22,273 nt of DNA from contig DATJFH010000069.1 in assembly GCA_035495815.1 (NCBI GenBank), positions 1 to 22,273 of the forward strand. The letters are read 5' to 3'. Position numbers and translations under genes: made by a program. The DNA is from DATJFH01 sp035495815 (GTDB taxonomy: Bacteria > Acidobacteriota > Terriglobia > Bryobacterales > Bryobacteraceae). The notes under the pieces are model-generated. The model was not told the origin of the DNA. It was given only the letters and a program-made list of their open reading frames with translations, and ran no database searches. How positions within the stretch are numbered: the first letter of the stretch is position 1; every line of letters begins with the position of its first letter. Shown piece by piece: positions 1 through 7,369 of the stretch.

Positions 1-573
1 CATGCCCGCCCCCGCCGCCATGTCATAACACATCACGTTCAGCCGGTCGACCTTGGAGTACACCGCCACCGACAGCTGGACCAGATTGTCCCAGTCGCCC
101 GTATCGACGGTGATGAGCTTGTTCGGCATTGCACTGCGCAGCCGGCTTACCAGGTCGGCGTATTGGCTCACGTCGATGCTGGTTTCCCAGTCCAGATCCA
201 CCCCGTCAAAGCCGTTGTTATTGATGTAAGCGGTGATGTTGTTGACGAAAGTCGCGATCGTATTGGGAGCAGTGTTGCTGTTTAAAAGAGTGGTGGAACC
301 GCCGAGAGACAGGATCACCTTGACATTGTTCGCGTGGGCAGTAGACAGAACCTCCGGGTAGGAGGACGGATCCAGCCAGTTTTTCGAAACCTGGCCGTTC
401 ACGTCCGCCGCTGCGCAGCAAAGGGTGAGATGAGTCAGCTTGCTCCATGGAACTTGCGAAATAGGTTGCCCCATGCCGACTGTAAAGAAACCCGCCCGCC
501 ACTGTGCAAAGAGAGCCTGGGAGGCAATCACGTTTACTACGAGGACCCACAACAGAACCGTAACCCTTTTCAT
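1..573 (-). CDS. GH18 chitinase-like secreted hydrolase (N-terminal part)
   Basis: The open frame runs from ATG at 573 off the left edge, giving 191 residues of the N-terminus. It starts with a Sec signal peptide (charged MKR, hydrophobic core to about residue 20, likely cleavage after ALFA at 23). The mature part has the glycoside hydrolase family 18 hallmarks: the SLGG strand-3 motif at 89-92, the catalytic DxxDxDxE motif at 123-130 (D123, D126, D128, acid/base E130), and the MCYD strand-6 motif at 181-184. GH18 enzymes cleave beta-1,4 GlcNAc links in chitin or related glycans by substrate-assisted catalysis. The intact catalytic residues argue for an active enzyme, not a chitinase-like lectin. 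An AAAGGA-type ribosome site lies about 8 bases upstream. The gene is divergent from the glycan operon starting at 960. The substrate cannot be fixed without the C-terminal half. Confidence 0.88.
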   Translation of the reverse strand, partial: MKRVTVLLWVLVVNVIASQALFAQWRAGFFTVGMGQPISQVPWSKLTHLTLCCAAADVNGQVSKNWLDPSSYPEVLSTAHANNVKVILSLGGSTTLLNSNTAPNTIATFVNNITAYINNNGFDGVDLDWETSIDVSQYADLVSRLRSAMPNKLITVDTGDWDNLVQLSVAVYSKVDRLNVMCYDMAAGAGM

Positions 574-613
574 TACAAATAGATCCTTTCGCCTATCCTG
601 GCGGCGCACTACG

Positions 614-694
614 ACCGCTATGGCTTTTCAGCCCGAAGCGGTTTAGCCTTTAGCCCAAGCGGGCGCTTGTCGATGTACGGCTCTGCCGGACATC
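614..694 (-). promoter_or_regulatory. candidate structured RNA leader of the GH18 gene
   Basis: Read on the minus strand, two stable hairpins stand 40-120 bases upstream of the GH18 start. The first (672-694) pairs GATGT with ACATC and CGGC with GCCG around one mismatch and a 3-base loop. The second (614-642) pairs ACCGCT with AGCGGT, then after a 3x2 internal loop pairs GGCT with AGCC closed by a GAAA tetraloop. GAAA-capped stems ahead of secreted polymer-degrading genes recall riboswitch leaders such as cyclic di-GMP-I. I could not match that consensus, so the class is unassigned. It could also be a chance structure in GC-rich DNA. Confidence 0.3.
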
Positions 695-744
695 CACGCA
701 AATGAATCGAACCGGCCCAAGCCACGGGCCGCGCAGCCTATGAC

Positions 745-764
745 AGCGATTTCAACCAATCGCT
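745..764. promoter_or_regulatory. 20-base inverted repeat, candidate operator
   Basis: AGCGATT at 745-751 is the exact reverse complement of AATCGCT at 758-764, with a 6-base spacer. The arm length and spacing suit a dimeric DNA-binding regulator, or an RNA hairpin on either strand. It lies between the divergent GH18 and gmd genes, just upstream of the AT-rich stretch before gmd. No regulator gene is adjacent, so its partner is unknown. Confidence 0.3.
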
Positions 765-817
765 AACTGCCTGAAGTCATAGTACTTGGGTATTAGAATC
801 GTGTCTGTCGGCAGAGC

Positions 818-858
818 ACCTTAGATGAGTGCTAGGTGTGCCTTAATCGACCTAAGGT
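818..858. repeat. inverted repeat ACCTTAG / CTAAGGT upstream of gmd
   Basis: ACCTTAG at 818-824 and CTAAGGT at 852-858 are perfect reverse complements separated by 27 bases, about 100-140 bases ahead of the gmd start codon. This could be a regulator site pair or the base of an RNA stem in the gmd leader. The spacer contains no further strong pairing that I can see. Confidence 0.25.
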
Positions 859-959
859 TTTAGCTTAGTGCCATCAAGTCTCTGAAACTAATTTACTTAC
901 TCTTCGATTTCGATATTAGTTGAGTCTCATAAATTGCTAAAAACATTGAGGATTACCTT

Positions 960-1991
960 ATGACTCGCGCTCTGATCACCGGCGTGACGGGACAGGACGG
1001 ATCCTATCTCGCAGAGCTTTTACTTTCAAAGGGCTACGAGGTCCACGGCCTGAAGCGGCGCTCCTCCAGTTTCAATACGGACCGCGTGAATGGAATCTAC
1101 GAAGATTTCCACGAAGCCGGCGCCCGCTTTCACCTACACTACGGCGATCTCACCGATGGCGGCTCGTTAACACGACTGCTCTACGCCATCCGCCCGGATG
1201 AGGTCTACAACCTCGGGGCGCAGAGCCATGTGAAAGTGAGTTTCGAAGTCCCCGAGAATACGGCCGACGCCGGCGCCTTCGGAACGCTGCGCTTGCTCGA
1301 GGCTATCCGCCAGACAGGCGTCAAAACGCGCTTCTATCAGGCTTCCTCGAGCGAGATGTTCGGCAGCACGCCGCCGCCCCAGTCCGAGCTTTCTCCGCTG
1401 CATCCCCGAAGCCCCTACGCCTGCGCGAAAGTTTTCGCTCACAACATCACCGTGAACTACCGGGAGAGCTATGGAATGCACGCCTCCTGCGGCATCCTGT
1501 TCAATCATGAATCGCCGCGGCGCGGCGAGACTTTCGTCACTCGCAAGATTACCCGCGCGGTGGCTCACATCAAGCTCGGGCTTCAGGAGAAGCTCTATCT
1601 GGGCAACCTCGAAGCGCGCCGCGATTGGGGCTATGCGCCGGACTACGTGGAAGCCATGTGGCGCATCCTGCAGCAGGACCGCCCCGACGATTACGTCATC
1701 GGCACGGGCCAGGCCCACAGCGTCCGCGAGTTCGTCGAAATCGCCTTCGCCCACGTGGGTCTCGACTGGCGCCAGTACGTCGAAATCGACTCCAGCTACT
1801 TCCGCCCCGCGGAAGTGGATTTCCTGCTCGCAGACGCTTCCAAAGCGCGGAAGCGTCTCGCTTGGGCCCCCACGGTCGGATTCCGGCAGTTGATTCGCAT
1901 GATGGTGGACGAGGACATCAGCGCCCTCGAGACCACGCTCAACGGAGGCCGGGCTGCCGTGCGGCGCGGTCCGATGCTCGCAGCCAGCTAG
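960..1991 (+). CDS. gmd: GDP-mannose 4,6-dehydratase
   Basis: This enzyme converts GDP-D-mannose to GDP-4-keto-6-deoxymannose, the precursor of GDP-linked 6-deoxy or amino sugars such as D-rhamnose, L-fucose and perosamine. The 343-residue extended SDR protein has the NAD(P)-binding TGVTGQDG motif at 7-14, an ASSSEMFG segment at 128-135 (the usual Thr of the catalytic triad is replaced by Ser130, a conservative swap; E132 is kept) and the YxxxK pair Y153/K157. NHESPRRGE at 182-190 and the RRDWGYAPDY region are typical of the family. A GAGGA ribosome site sits 7 bases ahead of the ATG. It is the first gene of the run to 9375. No reductase or aminotransferase to finish the sugar is in the window. 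The last 15 or so residues are a variable tail. Confidence 0.95.
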   Translation: MTRALITGVTGQDGSYLAELLLSKGYEVHGLKRRSSSFNTDRVNGIYEDFHEAGARFHLHYGDLTDGGSLTRLLYAIRPDEVYNLGAQSHVKVSFEVPENTADAGAFGTLRLLEAIRQTGVKTRFYQASSSEMFGSTPPPQSELSPLHPRSPYACAKVFAHNITVNYRESYGMHASCGILFNHESPRRGETFVTRKITRAVAHIKLGLQEKLYLGNLEARRDWGYAPDYVEAMWRILQQDRPDDYVIGTGQAHSVREFVEIAFAHVGLDWRQYVEIDSSYFRPAEVDFLLADASKARKRLAWAPTVGFRQLIRMMVDEDISALETTLNGGRAAVRRGPMLAAS

Positions 1992-2046
1992 CGGGATCCG
2001 GTTTGGCTGACCGGTTGCAGAGATGTGTGGCTGACGGGACTTTCCG

Positions 2047-3816
2047 TTGGATTTCGAGCTCGGAATGCTGCTTCATCTTCTTTTTTGGCTAATCCTCGGG
2101 ATACCGGCCGTGTTGCTGGGACTTTTCGTCGATCGACTGTCGTGGCCGGAGAATGCGGCGCCGCGCCTCGATCGCGCGGTGGTGGCTTTGTTTATCGGCC
2201 TTACGCTGATCAGCGTGATGCTGCTGGCCTTGGCTCTGCTGTTCCCGGTGTCCGCGGCGGCGCTCACCGCAGTCCTGGCTCTCATCCTCGCCGTCACGCT
2301 TGCTCACGCCCCCACGCGCTCCGAATTTTCCGGAATGATTTCGGATTTGCGGGCCGGGCGCTTGCTGCCGGGCTGGCTTGCTCTCGCTGCCCTGGCCGCA
2401 TTCAGCGCGGCGGACCGGATCAAAGTCTATGACACCGGGCTGTATCATTACCCCATCGCCCGGTGGCTGGCCACCGCCGGGGCCGTGCCCGGTCTGGCGC
2501 TGCTGTTCGAGAACCTCGGGTTCACGTCCTCCTGGTTCGCGCTTACCGCCGCCCTCGACCATGGACCTCTCCTCGGACGCGTCTCGGGCGTATTTAACGG
2601 GCTGCTGGTCTTCGCCGCCGCGCTGCATTTCAGCCTCGCGGTTTCACGCGTTTTTCAGCGCCGCGCCGCGCGCCCGGATTGGTTTCTGGCCGGCGCCTAC
2701 CCGGTGGTGTTCGCCCTCTGCTGGGAGACCAATTATCAGACCTCGCTCTCGCCCGACCTGCCGGCCTTTCTATTGACCATCGCCCTGGGATGGCGCCTGC
2801 TTACTGAAAATGCCTCTCCCGTCCGGCGGGATACTTTTCGATCGAATTTGACGCTCCTGGTACTGGCCGGCGGCGCGGTGGACCTGAAGCTCAGCGCCCT
2901 TCCGCTGCTTGTCGCGGTCCTTGTCCTGATCGCCGTGCGCTGCCGGTTCCAATGGCGCGAGACGCTTCCGGCCGTCTTCGCCGGAGGCCTGCTGGCCGCT
3001 CCGCTGCCCCTGGTCAACATCGTTACCTCCGGATACGCGCTTTATCCTTCGCCCCTGCTGGCCTTCGGATTGCCCTGGACGCTGCCCGCGGCTGCAGTCG
3101 CCAGAACGGGCGCGATGGTCGCCAACTGGGCGCGCTGCAACGGACCCTGCGCCGTCGAGGTCGACGGCTGGAACTGGGTATCCGCATGGATGCGCGCTCC
3201 CCAGAACGCGCTCATGCTGCTCACCGGCGCCGGCGTCCTCACTTTGTTTCTCGCCACGCGGGCCTGGCGCCTGGGGAGGGAAATGGTTTGGATTCTCGCC
3301 CTGGCCGAGTTGGGACTCGTCTATGTTTTCCTGACCGCGCCCAACGTGCGCTTTGCCGCCGGCTATGTTGCCCTTTGCGCCGGGCTGTCATTGGCTCTGC
3401 TCGGCTCAAAACCGGTTCTCTCCACCGCCGGATCCGGACTGGCCCTGGCGTTTGCCGCCGCGCTTTGCCTTGAATTGACGTTGACCGCCGAGCCGTTCGT
3501 GCGCGGTCTGAGCTACGCAACCTCGGAAGCGCCGCGCCGGCTGCTGGCGCCCGCTCCGCTGCCGTCCCGGGCCAGCGATCCCGTGATCCTCAAGAACCGC
3601 CGCTCTTTTCGCGAAGTTCCGCTGGCCCTGGCGAGTGCCACCGCCAACGGCCTCGACTACCTGCAGCCGGTCGGAAGCGACCAGTGTTGGGGCGCGCCCG
3701 TTCCCTGCATCCCCGGCGGGCTCAAGCCCGGCGTGGCTCTGCGCGATTCGAGCCGCGGTCTCCGCGGCGGCTTCGTACCCGAGCCGGCCCATCTGAGGGC
3801 TGAATTGAATGACTAA
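2047..3816 (+). CDS. polytopic membrane protein, LIC_10190 type
   Basis: The 589-residue protein has roughly a dozen hydrophobic segments spread over residues 8-480 and a more polar C-terminal tail of about 100 residues. The segment YDTGLYHYPIARW at 128-140, followed by VPGL at 147-150 and LGFTSSWFAL at 157-166, matches my memory of the LIC_10190 family of membrane proteins, often found in polysaccharide loci. Its reaction is unknown. By shape and context it could be a GT-C-like transferase, polymerase or ligase for the glycan, acting in the cytoplasmic membrane. The longest frame starts with TTG at 2047; an in-frame ATG at 2065 (residue 7) with GAGCTCGGA just before it is an equally good start. 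The end overlaps the next gene by 8 bases, indicating translational coupling. Confidence 0.72.
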   Translation: MDFELGMLLHLLFWLILGIPAVLLGLFVDRLSWPENAAPRLDRAVVALFIGLTLISVMLLALALLFPVSAAALTAVLALILAVTLAHAPTRSEFSGMISDLRAGRLLPGWLALAALAAFSAADRIKVYDTGLYHYPIARWLATAGAVPGLALLFENLGFTSSWFALTAALDHGPLLGRVSGVFNGLLVFAAALHFSLAVSRVFQRRAARPDWFLAGAYPVVFALCWETNYQTSLSPDLPAFLLTIALGWRLLTENASPVRRDTFRSNLTLLVLAGGAVDLKLSALPLLVAVLVLIAVRCRFQWRETLPAVFAGGLLAAPLPLVNIVTSGYALYPSPLLAFGLPWTLPAAAVARTGAMVANWARCNGPCAVEVDGWNWVSAWMRAPQNALMLLTGAGVLTLFLATRAWRLGREMVWILALAELGLVYVFLTAPNVRFAAGYVALCAGLSLALLGSKPVLSTAGSGLALAFAAALCLELTLTAEPFVRGLSYATSEAPRRLLAPAPLPSRASDPVILKNRRSFREVPLALASATANGLDYLQPVGSDQCWGAPVPCIPGGLKPGVALRDSSRGLRGGFVPEPAHLRAELND

Positions 3817-5026
3817 ACCAACCGACAGAAACATGCCAGCTCCGGAAGTTCTGCTCATCGAAGGATCGGACTACGAGACCTTTCCCGCGGGCGGTCAGCT
3901 GACCATGGCCCGCTGCCTCATCAAGCTGTTCGGCGACCGGCTGGCGCTGGTCGGCGAGACCGCCGGCGACGAGCCTGCCGGCCGCTGGACGAAGAAGGAG
4001 ATCGCCGGCGCCCCCCGCTGGTTCTTCCCGGTCCACCGCCGCCGCCCCATGGCCCGCCGCCCGCTCATCCCGGCCCGGCTGCGCTTTTACGCCTCCGTGA
4101 AACGCTACCGGAAGGAGATCGAATCGCTGGGTTGCAGGTCGGTGTTCCTGCAGGCGCCGGAAGCGCTGATGGCCGTCGCCGGCTGGAACTGGGACAGCCT
4201 CTGCTTCTGGTTCCCCGGCGTGGAGAATCCCCTCAAGGTCTCCCGCTATTGGTGGGCGCGGCAATTCTGCCAGGCCTTCGACTACCTGATGTTCTCCGCG
4301 CTCGATCGCGCCAGCGTGGTGCTGGCGGCCGCCGATGAAAATGCCATTCTGAAGCTGGTGGCCCGCAGCAAAGGCCGCCTCAATCGCGAGCGCCTGGTGG
4401 GGCTGCCTACTTGCGTCGACACCACCGTTTTCCGGCCCCAGCCGATGCTCGCCGCCCGGGCGGCGCTCGGCATCGACCCCGCCCGCACCGTCTTCGTCAA
4501 CAGCGGACGCATCGGCCGGTTCAAGGGTTGGCAGCTGCTGCTCGACGCGCTTGAAGAGTATCTGCGCAAAGACCCGCGGGCCCTGCTGCTGTTCGTCGGG
4601 GACGGCGAAGACCGCGCCGCCGTGGAGGCCAGTATCGCGGCCCGCAATCTCCAGGAGTCGGCCAGGGTGACCGGCTTCCAGAGTCCTCCCCAGGTGGCCG
4701 CCTTTCTGAACGCCGCCAACGTGGCCGTCTTCGGATCTTTCGTCGAAGGCTGGTCGGCTTCCATGCTGGAGGCGCTGGCCTGCGGCAAGCCCATGGTCTC
4801 CACCGATGTGAGCGGCGTCAAGTCGATGGTCGCCGCCGGAGAAAACGGATTTATCGTCAATGGCCGTAACGCGGCCGATTTTGCCCAGGCGATGGACAAG
4901 GCTTTGAACCTGGCCAATGCAGAGAAGGTGTCCACGTCCATTGCAGCGGAATTTGATTTGCCTCATCTGGGTGCCAGCCTCGGCCGCCTTTGGCCGCCGC
5001 TGGCCGCGCCCGAACCGGCGCGTTGA
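3809..5026 (+). CDS. GT4-family glycosyltransferase
   Basis: The 405-residue protein has the GT-B architecture of glycosyltransferase group 1. The C-terminal donor-binding domain shows NSGRIGRFKGWQLLLDA at 231-247 and the EX7E motif E313-E321 in EGWSASMLE, followed by ALACGKPMVSTDVSG at 322-336. Such enzymes are retaining transferases that use nucleotide sugars on the cytoplasmic face. Here the donor could be a GDP-sugar derived from the upstream gmd reaction (inference). The N-terminal acceptor domain contains VLLIEGSDYETFPAGGQ, with the Gly-rich loop near residues 25-30. The ATG at 3809 overlaps the previous stop; an in-frame ATG at 3833 is an alternative start. Donor and acceptor cannot be told from sequence. 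Confidence 0.9.
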   Translation: MTKPTDRNMPAPEVLLIEGSDYETFPAGGQLTMARCLIKLFGDRLALVGETAGDEPAGRWTKKEIAGAPRWFFPVHRRRPMARRPLIPARLRFYASVKRYRKEIESLGCRSVFLQAPEALMAVAGWNWDSLCFWFPGVENPLKVSRYWWARQFCQAFDYLMFSALDRASVVLAAADENAILKLVARSKGRLNRERLVGLPTCVDTTVFRPQPMLAARAALGIDPARTVFVNSGRIGRFKGWQLLLDALEEYLRKDPRALLLFVGDGEDRAAVEASIAARNLQESARVTGFQSPPQVAAFLNAANVAVFGSFVEGWSASMLEALACGKPMVSTDVSGVKSMVAAGENGFIVNGRNAADFAQAMDKALNLANAEKVSTSIAAEFDLPHLGASLGRLWPPLAAPEPAR

Positions 5027-5084
5027 CGCCGATGATCTTTAACTGCATCGAGGGACTCTCGACCGCTTTCGAACAAGATCGCCC

Positions 5085-6536
5085 ATGGTAACGACAATAC
5101 TCCTGGCCGTTTGCTCTTTCGGTTTGTCGCTTTTACTCACACCGGTCTTCCGGAATCTGGCCCTCAGACTGGGCCTGGTCGACCGGCCGGACCGTGAACG
5201 CAAACTGCACGACGACGCCGTTCCCCGGATTGGCGGACTTCCCCTCCTGATCGCCTGCGCCGGCGCCTTCGCGATTCTGCATCTGGTGGGGTTGCGGTCC
5301 AGTCTCGCCGGCCATCTTCCGCCCCTCATGTGGAAACTGCTGCCGTCCGCCATCGTCGCGTTCGGAACGGGATTGCTGGACGATTTGATCGGCCTCCGGC
5401 CGCGGGAGAAGCTATTGGGCCTGACCCTGGCCGGTTTCCTGGCGTGTTCGGCCGGTCTGCGTATCGACTCCCTGGCGGGCTACGATTTCCCGGGCGTGGT
5501 GGGGGATGTGCTTACCGTGATCTGGCTGGTGGCCTGTGCGAACGCCTTCAACCTGATCGACGGTCTGGACGGCCTGGCCAGCGGTGTCGGATTGCTGGCT
5601 ACGCTCACCACCATGGCCGCCGGCCTGCTCCACGGCGATACCGGGCTGGTGATGGTCACCGCGCCCCTCGCCGGCGCCCTGTTCGGCTTCCTGCGCTACA
5701 ACTTCAATCCGGCGTCCATCTTTCTCGGGGATTGCGGCAGTCTGTGGATCGGTTTCACGCTGGGCTGCTACGGCGTGATCTGGTCCCAGAAGTCGGCCAC
5801 CGTGTTGGGAATCACCGCGCCTCTGATGGCCCTCTGCATCCCGCTGCTCGATACGGTCCTTTCCATCGCCCGCCGCTTCCTCGGAAAACGGCCGATCTTC
5901 GAGGCCGACCACGGTCATATCCACCACCGGCTCCTGGCGCGTGGCTTGACGCCCCGCCGGGTGGCGCTTCTTCTTTACGGCGTCGGCGGTATGGCTGCCG
6001 CGCTTTCGTTGCTGCAGAGCACCGCCAAGGGTGGCGCCGGAGGATTTATCATCGCCTTGTTCTGCGGAGCGGTGTGGGTCGGCATTCAGTCCCTCGGTTA
6101 CCAGGAGTTTCGTGTCGCCGCGGGCATTCTTCGCAAGAACGATTTCCGGACCAGCGTGAAGACCGAGATCGCGCTGCGCCGCCATGAGGAGGAATTGCGG
6201 GCGGCCGAGACCGTGGAGGAATGCTGGTGGGCCACGCGTGCGGCCTGCCGGGAGTTCGGATTTACCCAGATCGCGCTGCGCCTCGCCGGCCGCAGCTTTC
6301 ATGAACGGAGCGCGGCCCTCACAGCCCGGCAGTGGACCCTCCACATCCCCGTTTCGGAAATGGATTTCGTGCAGCTCACGCATGGATTCGGATCTTTGCC
6401 GGTCCCCGTCAATTCGCTGGTCGATCTGCTCCACGGCGTCCTGTCCGCCAAGGCCACGGCCTTCGGTACGAATCCCGTCCGGCACGGGTCGTCCACAAAA
6501 CCACTGGCGTTTCCGGCCGCGGGCCGCAGCGCCTGA
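5085..6536 (+). CDS. WecA/MraY-type polyprenyl-phosphate sugar-1-phosphate transferase with C-terminal extension
   Basis: This family moves a HexNAc-1-phosphate from UDP-sugar to undecaprenyl phosphate, the first membrane step of glycan assembly. The membrane core (about 1-340) has all expected motifs: the Mg-binding LLDD at 97-100, NAFNLIDGLDGLASG at 153-167, FLGDCGS at 213-219 and HIHHRL at 278-283. It is 483 residues long, while WecA-like proteins usually have 350-370. The extra 140 residues are soluble: a charged helix (about 350-375, ending RRHEEELRAAETVEECW) and a compact alpha/beta part that could be GAF-like. Such a tail suggests regulation or partner binding. It follows the GT4 gene after 58 bases, and the next gene starts 24 bases downstream. 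The sugar specificity is unknown. Confidence 0.9.
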   Translation: MVTTILLAVCSFGLSLLLTPVFRNLALRLGLVDRPDRERKLHDDAVPRIGGLPLLIACAGAFAILHLVGLRSSLAGHLPPLMWKLLPSAIVAFGTGLLDDLIGLRPREKLLGLTLAGFLACSAGLRIDSLAGYDFPGVVGDVLTVIWLVACANAFNLIDGLDGLASGVGLLATLTTMAAGLLHGDTGLVMVTAPLAGALFGFLRYNFNPASIFLGDCGSLWIGFTLGCYGVIWSQKSATVLGITAPLMALCIPLLDTVLSIARRFLGKRPIFEADHGHIHHRLLARGLTPRRVALLLYGVGGMAAALSLLQSTAKGGAGGFIIALFCGAVWVGIQSLGYQEFRVAAGILRKNDFRTSVKTEIALRRHEEELRAAETVEECWWATRAACREFGFTQIALRLAGRSFHERSAALTARQWTLHIPVSEMDFVQLTHGFGSLPVPVNSLVDLLHGVLSAKATAFGTNPVRHGSSTKPLAFPAAGRSA

Positions 6537-6560
6537 TCTCACATTCACAAGTGGGGAGAT

Positions 6561-7358
6561 ATGACGGTTAAAAGGTATTTGAGTCTGATCAATGTGGCGG
6601 ATCTCCCGCCCTTGACGAGCCCGTTCGATCCGGGCTATGACGCCACGACGCTCGAGAGTCATCTCGATCAGAGCGCCCACCTGATGTCCATCCTGAAAAT
6701 TTCGATGGCGTGCTGGATGATCGCCAAAGAGAGTGTTACCCGCTGGAAAATCGCCGCCGCGAAAGCGCATGGCGTGGATACCGTCACCGGCGGCGGTCCG
6801 TTCGAAATCGCCGTGGCCCAGGGCCGGCTCCCCGAGTACCTGGATCTCTGCTCAGACTTCGGATTCACCCGAATCGAGTGCGGGGAGGGATTCACCGAGG
6901 GACACGTTGACGCCCGGGAGGTGGTCCAAATGGCCCGCAGGCGCGGGCTGGCCGTCCAGTTCGAACTGGGGAAAAAACATACCGCCCCCTTCCGCCCCGC
7001 CATGGTGGACGATCTGATCCGGCAGGGCGGACGCTGGCTCGACGCGGGAGCCGTTCAACTGGTGGTCGAGGCCAGGGAAACCGCCGCCGGCGTGGGCCTC
7101 TTCGACGATCACGGAAATTTCAACCGGGCTCTGGCCGACCGTTTTGTTCGCGCCTTCGGCCTCGCTGCTCTGTCCTTCGAAGCTCCCCACAAGCCGAGCC
7201 AGTTCGCGATCCTCGATCACTTCGGTCGCGAGGTCCGGCTGAGCAATGTGCGGTTGGAAGAAACCCTGCGCGTGGAAATCTACCGCCGCGGCCTGCATTC
7301 GGACTCGTTCGGCAAGGCCCGGCTGTGCTTGGAAACGCCGGCGGATATGACCGTCTAA
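6561..7358 (+). CDS. ComA-family phosphosulfolactate synthase homologue
   Basis: ComA adds sulfite to phosphoenolpyruvate to give 2-phospho-3-sulfolactate, known from methanogen coenzyme M synthesis and, through YitD, from Bacillus spores. The 265-residue protein keeps the family's TIM-barrel signatures: GGGPFE at 77-82 with the following EYLDLC.DFGF segment, FELGKK at 134-139, VEARE at 169-173 then GVGLFD, FEAPHKPSQ at 206-214 and the C-terminal RRGLHSDSFG at 242-251. I aligned these by memory with Methanocaldococcus ComA. The N-terminal half diverges: the usual DKG loop and KFGWGTS strand are replaced by SPFDPGYD and KISMACW, although Lys46 stays aligned. The substrate may therefore differ. 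The ribosome site GGGGAG lies 4 bases ahead of the ATG. The ComB homologue follows 11 bases later. Confidence 0.82.
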   Translation: MTVKRYLSLINVADLPPLTSPFDPGYDATTLESHLDQSAHLMSILKISMACWMIAKESVTRWKIAAAKAHGVDTVTGGGPFEIAVAQGRLPEYLDLCSDFGFTRIECGEGFTEGHVDAREVVQMARRRGLAVQFELGKKHTAPFRPAMVDDLIRQGGRWLDAGAVQLVVEARETAAGVGLFDDHGNFNRALADRFVRAFGLAALSFEAPHKPSQFAILDHFGREVRLSNVRLEETLRVEIYRRGLHSDSFGKARLCLETPADMTV

Positions 7359-7369
7359 ACAGGTGAGAC

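Larger units (their letters stand above)
574..959. other. 386-base intergenic region between divergent GH18 and gmd genes
   Basis: No credible gene is seen here; short frames crossing it have no family features. The half next to gmd (about 765-959) is clearly richer in A and T than the surrounding coding DNA, as expected for a promoter region. It holds a perfect 7-base inverted repeat (745-751 with 758-764), a second one (818-824 with 852-858), and loosely sigma70-like hexamers (TAGAAT at 794-799, CATAAA at 928-933) without convincing -35 partners. The half next to the GH18 gene holds the two hairpins listed separately. Confidence 0.6.

Noticed and set aside
590..720. Assignment of the GH18 leader to the cyclic di-GMP-I riboswitch
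   Set aside because: Fragments such as GGCTAAACC are present, but the conserved GCAAACC and CGCAAAGCC elements are not in the proper order, so I only call it an unassigned structured leader.
3722..4966. 414-codon minus-strand frame opposite the GT4 gene
   Set aside because: It is a shadow frame rich in Gly, Arg, His and Glu with no recognisable domain, opposite a well-supported gene. The long minus-strand frames at 5412-6770, 8098-9351 and 13506-15362 were rejected for the same reason.
5048..5062. Small inverted repeat TCGAG/CTCGA between the GT4 and WecA-like genes
   Set aside because: Five-base arms in GC-rich DNA are expected by chance, and there is no T-tract.
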